A DNA stretch of 64,000 nucleotides from Oxytricha trifallax (taxonomy: Eukaryota > Ciliophora > Spirotrichea > Sporadotrichida > Oxytrichidae), in contig ARYC01000092.1 of the NCBI GenBank assembly GCA_000711775.1, positions 124,001 to 188,000 of the forward strand, read 5' to 3'. Position numbers and translations under genes: made by a program. A model generated the notes under the pieces. That model was not told the DNA's origin, ran no database searches, and saw only the letters and a list, made by a program, of their open reading frames with translations. Position 1 is the stretch's first letter. Each line of letters starts with the position of its first letter. Shown here piece after piece: positions 57,486-64,000 of the stretch.

Positions 57486-58516
57486 AATTAGTGCACCACT
57501 GAACATGGTAGTGAATGAAATAGTGTTATCAATAGAATTAGAGTTTAAGCGCTTGTATGATTTTAGAGAAATTTAATGACTTTAAAATAATTCACCATTT
57601 TCATTCGAGAAAGAGAGAGTTCAAGTCTTTTGAATGTTACTTTTATTTGACATATGAAGTAGTTATCAATTCAAATCTGATTTCCTTGCTTATATTTCAC
57701 ACAGCTCTTGAGTATTGTTCGTGTTTATGCTATGTTTAATTTGTCCTTGTAATAACAGCTTTGTGAAATCTCCACTCTATATCTCAAGTAAATAACCTAA
57801 TAAAGGAGAAATTTTCTAGAACCTATGGTACTCTAGAGACAGAAGTAGTTATATTACTTAATATATGTGTGATCCTTCATCTAATCTTAATTAGGGGGAT
57901 AAAAATTTATATTTATATGGTCATAAATAAAACGACATGCTTATAATCATTTAATATCTTAAAAAAAACTATGAAAGATTATTTTTACATAATATATTCA
58001 AATCAGATTGGATTTTTAATAAAAATTATGATTAATATATTTTGATTTAAGCCTTGAAATTTAATAATTTTGATTATATACTAATAATTTTTTCATTTAT
58101 AAAATTAATTATCCATAAACCCCATATTTAAGTAGTGAAGAAATTATTTTCACCTCAAACAAATAATCAAAGTCTTATAAAAATACTCGAGATTTAGTTT
58201 TAACTATGAGATAAGCTTTTAATTATTTAATGATACTTTATATTTTACATTTTAATAAGCGACTAATTTTATTTGCAAGTTTCTATTTAGCATTATAAGA
58301 TTCAAATTGAAAATAAATTTAAAAAAATTATTATTATCAATAAGATTTCACTATATAATTTAATGAATAAGATTGGCAATAAACTAAATGGCCATATAAA
58401 AAGTATAATATTATCATTCATTATTTTTTATGATGAATTGCAATATTTGATAATGAATTAAAAATAAGCAATTTATAATTGATTATAGGAAATATAAAAC
58501 TTTAAAACAAGGAAGG
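57486..58516. other. AT-rich spacer between the two tRNA-Pro copies
   Basis: No gene recognised. The region next to copy 1 (57490-57780) is somewhat less AT-rich but carries no conserved frame. Confidence 0.4.
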
Positions 58517-58632
58517 AGTGTAAAAGTGAGGGCCGAGCCGGGATTTGAACCCGGGACCTCTCGCACCCAAAGCGAGAATCATAGCTACTAGACCACACGG
58601 CCATTTCATTGGTCTACCCATTAATCCGGTAC
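58517..58632. repeat. 116-bp duplicated block with tRNA-Pro, copy 2
   Basis: Second copy of the 57370-57485 block, same orientation, 1147 bp away. Confidence 0.85.
58530..58602 (-). tRNA. tRNA-Pro (anticodon UGG), copy 2
   Basis: Identical to copy 1 over the 73-nt gene, with the same acceptor mismatch, anticodon TGG and downstream T4 run. Confidence 0.93.
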
Positions 58633-59030
58633 TTATTACTTCCCTCTAGAGAGATATAAAGAGTTTGATAGAGTATATTAGTTTTATCTGCAAAATACCT
58701 GAGGTGATTGTTTAGAGTGTATTAAATTTGTCTTTGGTTTAACAAGCTAATACCTTACTTAATTATACTTTCAGTACGGATAAATGTCTTGAGTCTTTTA
58801 AAACAAAACTTCTTGACGATCCCTAAATCTACTTCACATCAATAATTGCTCCTTCTTTAATTATTTGTGAATAGAACGCTTCACTTCACAAAGACTTTTT
58901 GAAGTCTACTTTTCAAATGAACTATCTCCTAGTATTAAATTAAAACTTAGATTTCCAATTGACTTAATTTATTTTAATATTTAATTAACATAAATTTAAA
59001 ATTAATCACTTTATTATAAGTTCTTTTTTA
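58633..59030. other. Upstream region of the SCAPER gene
   Basis: No gene seen between the tRNA block and the SCAPER start; AT-rich near the ATG as expected for a promoter. Confidence 0.35.
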
Positions 59031-62000
59031 ATGTCAGAGTATACACAATCTTCTCAGATACCCACTTAAATTCATTAATTCAGTATGATACCTCTTTTCT
59101 TTTATTTATTATTTTTAGCTAGCCCAAATCTTGAGGACAAGGAAAATATTGACATTATGAATGACAAAGACCATTAAGTGGATACTACTGATAATTTATC
59201 ATAAAGTTTGAACAAACAAGAGCTTTAGAATTAAATCTTAGGGATAATTGATTATAACAAAGTAATGATTTTAAATGTTAAATTTAATCAAATATTATGC
59301 AATCCTCTATTGAATTATGCTGCTTAAAATAGAGAGAATTTATATTTTCCCTAATTAAACATAAAATTATTCCGCATTTAAAGAAAGTTTGAACTAGCTG
59401 GGTCCATAAAAACAAGATTAAAATGACACGTTATTAAATGTTAGCGATATAAGAGAAAGTACGAGAAAAGTGAGTTAAGCAGAATCAGAACTTAATTGCG
59501 AAGAGATGAAAGAAGAAGATTAGGACATTCGAAGGCAAATTAATTAGAAGCTAATTAGAAAGTAAGTATTTGAATAATCATTCAATCATGCTAGTTTAAG
59601 TGTTTTGATTTTTACAAATTCTGTAGCAAAAATTACTTCATGCAGTTTATGAGAAATCCTAATACTGACACAGGATTTGAAGACAATCCCAAACTTAACA
59701 GCTTTAGCAATAGTTCAACATATACTTAAATGGTTGATAAGAGAAGTCGTTCAGAGACCCCTGATAAAATGTCCGCCACAGAAGTGCTTCTGAGAGCTCA
59801 TAAGAAATTATCTGCTCATGCTACCCGCAAACAATCCCCACATAAAATACTTGAAAAGCATAATCAGAGATAAGTAAGTCCATTAATTTTTTTGACTAGC
59901 CTTCAAAATAGAAAAAAGCTGAGGAGTTAAGATCTCAAATCGAGTAATCAAAGAAAAATTGGTATGAGAAGATCAGAAATCGTCAGTAAATTGCGAAATA
60001 AAAGTGGCAAGAGCTGCTTGCTGAAAGAAAGGCTAAGTTATACGATAAACTTGAGCAAGCTGAGGAGAGGAGAGAAACCGAGATTTAAACTCTTAAAAAC
60101 AAAGCCAAGCAAGAAATCCAAAAGATTGACGAGACAAATTTCATAGTTAAGATGACCATGAATAATATGAAGCTAGACTTGGATTCTAGAATGAATGAGA
60201 CTCAAGAGAGAAGGCATCAAATTATGGAAGAGCAAATCAAGAAAAAGTAAGCAGATCGGGCGCAGAAAGAGGAAGCTGCTGAAAAGAGGAGATAAGAACT
60301 GTAAAAATCAACTGAGAATAAGTTCTTGACTAATTAGCAGAAGAGAGAGCAAGCAGATTTGAGGAGGACCAAAATGATTGAAGAGAAGAGAAAAGCAGCA
60401 TTTGAAGCTAAAAAACGCTCATTAGTTTTACAGCGCAAAAACTATCTGTGAGAGAAAATTTCAGATGTCATGAGTTTTGTTAGCAACAGCGAGTTTATTT
60501 GGGAATTTTTAGGAAATGAAAAGGATTGGTCAGAATTAGGGGCATTTGATAATAATCATGATGAGTCTATGCTTTTTGAATTGATGCAAAAAGACTAAAT
60601 AGAGATTGAGAAAATGAAGTTAAGGAAAGATGCCGAGATTCTAAATCAAATGATAATGATATAGGACGATGGTTAAATCTATTCAAACAAATATTTCCTA
60701 CCATTACTTAATAAGAAGAGGTATTATGGTTAAGACTCTCCAAACTATAATTCTTCAGATGATGATCGAAGCTATGACAGGGAGGCTGAAATCATTTTAA
60801 CGCCTGAAAGGCTACGAAGATTGTAGCAATAAAATTCCCCTCTTACCAGAAAAATAACTGATGAGGAGTCAAAGTCACAAATTGAGCAATAAGAATATTT
60901 GACTGATGGAGAGGGAAGTGACAAAGACTCCATTCCAGAAGAGTCAAATTTAAACAAAGATTAAGAAAAAGAGGCATAGCCATAATAATAGATATTTACA
61001 GAGGAAATTTAGAGCTACATCTTGTATTCATCTAGACTTAAAATGTCTATGAAAAGAAACGTTCTGAAAAAGAATCTTTCTGAAGACTTAACCTGGGCAG
61101 ACTTCCTGAAGAATGAAAGCTATCAAAATCAAAAGTAAGGCATGAATTCTTTCAAGATTACTTAAACGAGAAGCATGAAATCAACCCCTGAAAGAAAGTA
61201 AGAAATGAGTAGCGATACAGATGAAAAATCGATTAATGATAGGATAAATACAGAAGAAAATGAGAGCATAGTTGTAATTAAAAATTAAAAGAACAAATAC
61301 CATAAAGGTAAATCTGGAGGTCATGCAAAACATTCGGGGAATGCAATTAGTAACCCAAATACTTCCAGCAGTAGCAATATTTCTGAAAAATCTAGAATAT
61401 CATCAGTTGTATATCCAAGTAGAAATAAAAAGACTCCTAAAAATTAAGTTGAATCAAGAATATAGCATCCTCATCCAAGCGATCCAAAATAACTAATATA
61501 AGGAAAGAAAAATACCAACAGCAATTAAAGTTCGACTAATTCCTTATAATTAATTTCACAATAGACAGAGATATCGTCTCACTCTTTTGGCAAAAAAATA
61601 GCAACAATCGATCCCGATTCTGCAAGAAAAAGATAAGGGTTTTTATTTTTATTTGAAGGGAGGTTACACTCATCCTCAGTATAAGAATCCTCAAATCCAG
61701 GATTTCAAAATTTACAATCACAAACTCATAATACAAGCATTCTTGATGATAGCCATGCACACCCCGAGAAAACATTATTTGATTAATAGCTGATCTACCA
61801 TACAGGATCTTAAATGAACTAGTTGATATCAAATACAAGGCCAGTTATGCCGACTACTAAAATTATTCCAAAAAAACTTACAGCTAATGCAATCAAGATG
61901 CTCTTCCCTATAAGAGAGTAAAAGTTACTCATTAAAAGACCAGGAAAAGAAGGACAGTTTGGTAAATTTAAGATAATGATAAAAATGGAAGACTTGAGCC

Positions 62001-64000
62001 TGCAAAAAGTATTAAGTAGTCAAGCTCCCTAAAGTGTAGTTATTCAAACAACACATCTTTCAAACTAAAATGAGTCAATTGATGATAAAATATAGAGCTA
62101 AAAATCATTAATCCAAGGTAGTTAAGCTGTAATAACATCATTAGAAGGAGATAAGAAAGAATCTCCAGTCCTTAAGAAAAGTTAAAATAATACTCCGCAT
62201 AAATTAAACAGAAGAGAGAGCGTGGACAGTAATTCATTCTCAATAAACACATAGCTTAAGGAATCAAATTCTAATCTCTAAGAAAACTTGGTAGGAACAC
62301 CAAATTAATCAACGTCAAAGCTCCTACAGATTCAACAAAAATTCTGGGAAAAGTATCAAAACTAAAACTTAGGGTCTTCTTCTGAAGAACATAGCAGTAG
62401 CACCACTCTTTAGAAAAAACAACAGAATCTTTAACAAATAATTTAATCATAAAATACTTCAGATCATAACTCAACTCCTAAGAAAGAAGCTAAGTCAAGT
62501 AATTTGACTACTCAGCATAACTCTGATTATGATTTACAAGCAGAGTAAAATAAATCTATCGACTCAGCAATAATGAATGAAACTGGCTACAAAGAGTTAA
62601 TTATTAAGTATCTATTTACTGATAATATTCAGTTGCTCAAGAATGAAGATAGTTAGAAAACAATATCTCTTGAATCTTAGGATCATGAGAAAGTAATAGA
62701 CTATCTTGAAGTTAATGATTTGCAAATAAGATTTTGCAGACTTTGTGACTTGATTCTTCCAGATCATTGTACAAATGAGGCTCATATTCATGTAAAGGCT
62801 CACAAGAAGACTAGAGATGATTTGGGCATAAGAGAAAATGAAGATCAATAATTTTCAATTTTAAGCATAGCTTCTTAGCCTGGAGATATTGAAAAAGAAT
62901 TGTTAAAAGAAAAAGAGAAGGCACTCAAACGTAAAGTTAAGAGGATTAAAGCTTAAATGATTGCATAAACTGTAAGTCATGAATCTGCTGCGTATTGCCC
63001 TGGAAAAGAATACAACTCTCCCAATAAGAAAAGACTCTAGATTTTATGCATAGATCTAGAAAAGCAAGTCATACCTATTATTAACAATTATGATGCCTTG
63101 GAAAATACCCTTAAGGAATTAATTAAGATCTTAGATATGAGAAAGCAAGCAGATTTACATTTAATGAGAAAACTAAAGTTTGTCCCAATTCTTATTGAAA
63201 TATGTAAAAGAATCTCAGTATGCCACAAGAATGAATTTAAACACATCGGTAGAATGCTAGATTATGTAATAAAAATTATCAATACTTTTTGTGGTTTGAG
63301 AGAAAACAGAAACTATATGCTTTAAACAAACAGAATGTTAGCTTTAGTAGAGCTTTTAAATTGGTGCTTAAACAGACCAACGTAATTGTTTTATGGCATT
63401 AATTTTATGCCTACTCTCTTTCATATCTTGACTCTACACATCAAACATAGAGCTCCCTATGAGTGTCAGTAAATGAAAGAGATGTTTATTGAGTATCTGG
63501 TATGCTCACAAATCACTATGAAAATAAAATCTAAGTTTCAAATTATTAATGGTCCACTTGACTTGAGTGAAACTATGGGTTAAATACCGTTATTTTTACT
63601 GAAGAGTGCTGCTTTCATTGAAGCTTTAACCAATCTCCTATAAATTGATGCAATTTCCAGACCAGTTTATGAAAAGAGCTAGAAGATAGGCGATCATGTT
63701 CTATTCGTGATTTAGAACACAGAGCTTTTCGGTATTATTCCCATGATTACAACTATACTACTCTCAAGAAATTAACCCTTTAAGCCCTCTCAAAATTATC
63801 AGCAGACAATATCAGTAAGCAACAAAATCATGCCTCAAACTCTGTTAAGCTTAACTATCACATCCATTAAAATCTTAAACAATGTCCTGAGAATGGATTA
63901 TAAGGCAGCTTAAATGATGATGAGTGATTTTGAGATTTAAGAGCAAATCTATCACTTATTCAACTACTTGCTATACTATTCAATTGAAACAGTTGATTAA
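59031..64000 (+). CDS. SCAPER orthologue (S-phase cyclin A-associated protein in the ER), partial
   Basis: Starts MSEYTQSSQIPTQIHQ at 59031, with introns at about 59083-59118 (GTATGA...TTTTAG), near 59263, after KLIRK (GTAAGT, about 59560) and at about 59874-59899. A long charged coiled-coil follows (KKAEELRSQIEQSKKNWYEK to EEKRKAAFEAKKRSLVLQRK), then a Ser-rich region. The SCAPER C2H2 finger lies at about 62.73 kb (FCRLCDLILPDHC...HIHVKAH). The C-terminal helical region begins CPGKEYNSPNKKRLQILCID and stays open through the window edge, so the end is missing. One TGA (60449-60451) lies in frame in the coiled coil. Animal SCAPER is linked to cyclin A/CDK2, centrosomes and cilia; role here inferred. 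Confidence 0.85.

Noticed and set aside
61536-62848. Several minus-strand ORFs of 60-100 codons
   Set aside because: Antisense to the continuous SCAPER coding frame.
1-64000. CRISPR arrays, bacterial operon signals, LTR elements or other retrovirus-like elements
   Set aside because: None seen. The code usage, introns and IESs are ciliate, and no reverse transcriptase, integrase or capsid-like frame was recognised.

Overview
The window looks like micronuclear (germline) DNA of a hypotrich/spirotrich ciliate of the Oxytricha-Stylonychia kind. Three direct signs support this. (1) TAA and TAG are read as glutamine in every recognisable gene and TGA is the only stop. (2) Conserved genes are cut by short AT-rich segments that lack GT-AG ends and are bounded by short direct repeats (pointers); removing the segment plus one repeat copy restores a conserved frame, which is how internal eliminated segments (IESs) behave. 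Ordinary GT-AG introns occur as well. (3) C4A4/G4T4 telomere-type repeats lie inside the sequence beside transposon genes. Pieces of each recognisable gene are in linear order; I saw no clear scrambling.

Layout. 1-2.4 kb is AT-rich and holds one small transposon-like repeat (458-908). 2.4-5.3 kb is a fragmented, unidentified Gln-rich gene. 5.4-22.2 kb is a tandem calpain array (three genes and one C-terminal remnant). It is split by a 6-kb transposon block carrying a C2H2/MT-A70 adenine methyltransferase ORF, a DD34E transposase, two further ORFs and a G4T4 end. About 22.9-26.0 kb is an O-GlcNAc transferase (+). 26.97-32.71 kb is RPB2, the second-largest RNA polymerase II subunit (-), with at least nine IESs. 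33.6-38.6 kb holds two low-complexity minus-strand genes. 39.95-42.76 kb is a NEK-family kinase (-). 43.1-45.7 kb is an MGRN1/RNF157-type RING ligase (+) interrupted by a 1.17-kb foldback element. 45.88-47.47 kb is an erlin-type SPFH protein (-), itself interrupted by a TA-flanked element. 47.58-48.52 kb is a small Ser/Asn/Gln-rich gene (+). 48.74-50.63 kb is a coiled-coil/ankyrin protein (-). 52.6-54.6 kb is a multi-pass membrane protein (+). 54.7-57.06 kb holds two low-complexity genes (-). 57.4-58.6 kb has two identical tRNA-Pro(UGG) copies. 59.03 kb to the window end is a SCAPER orthologue (+, cut by the edge).

The most notable signals are a family of TA-flanked inverted-repeat elements that behave as excisable IESs (two sit inside reading frames and leave the frame exactly when removed with one TA), the MT-A70 methyltransferase carried with a Tc1/mariner-type transposase, and paralogous calpains that keep IES positions while the IES sequences have diverged. 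All calls were made by reading the sequence; no database or folding program was run.
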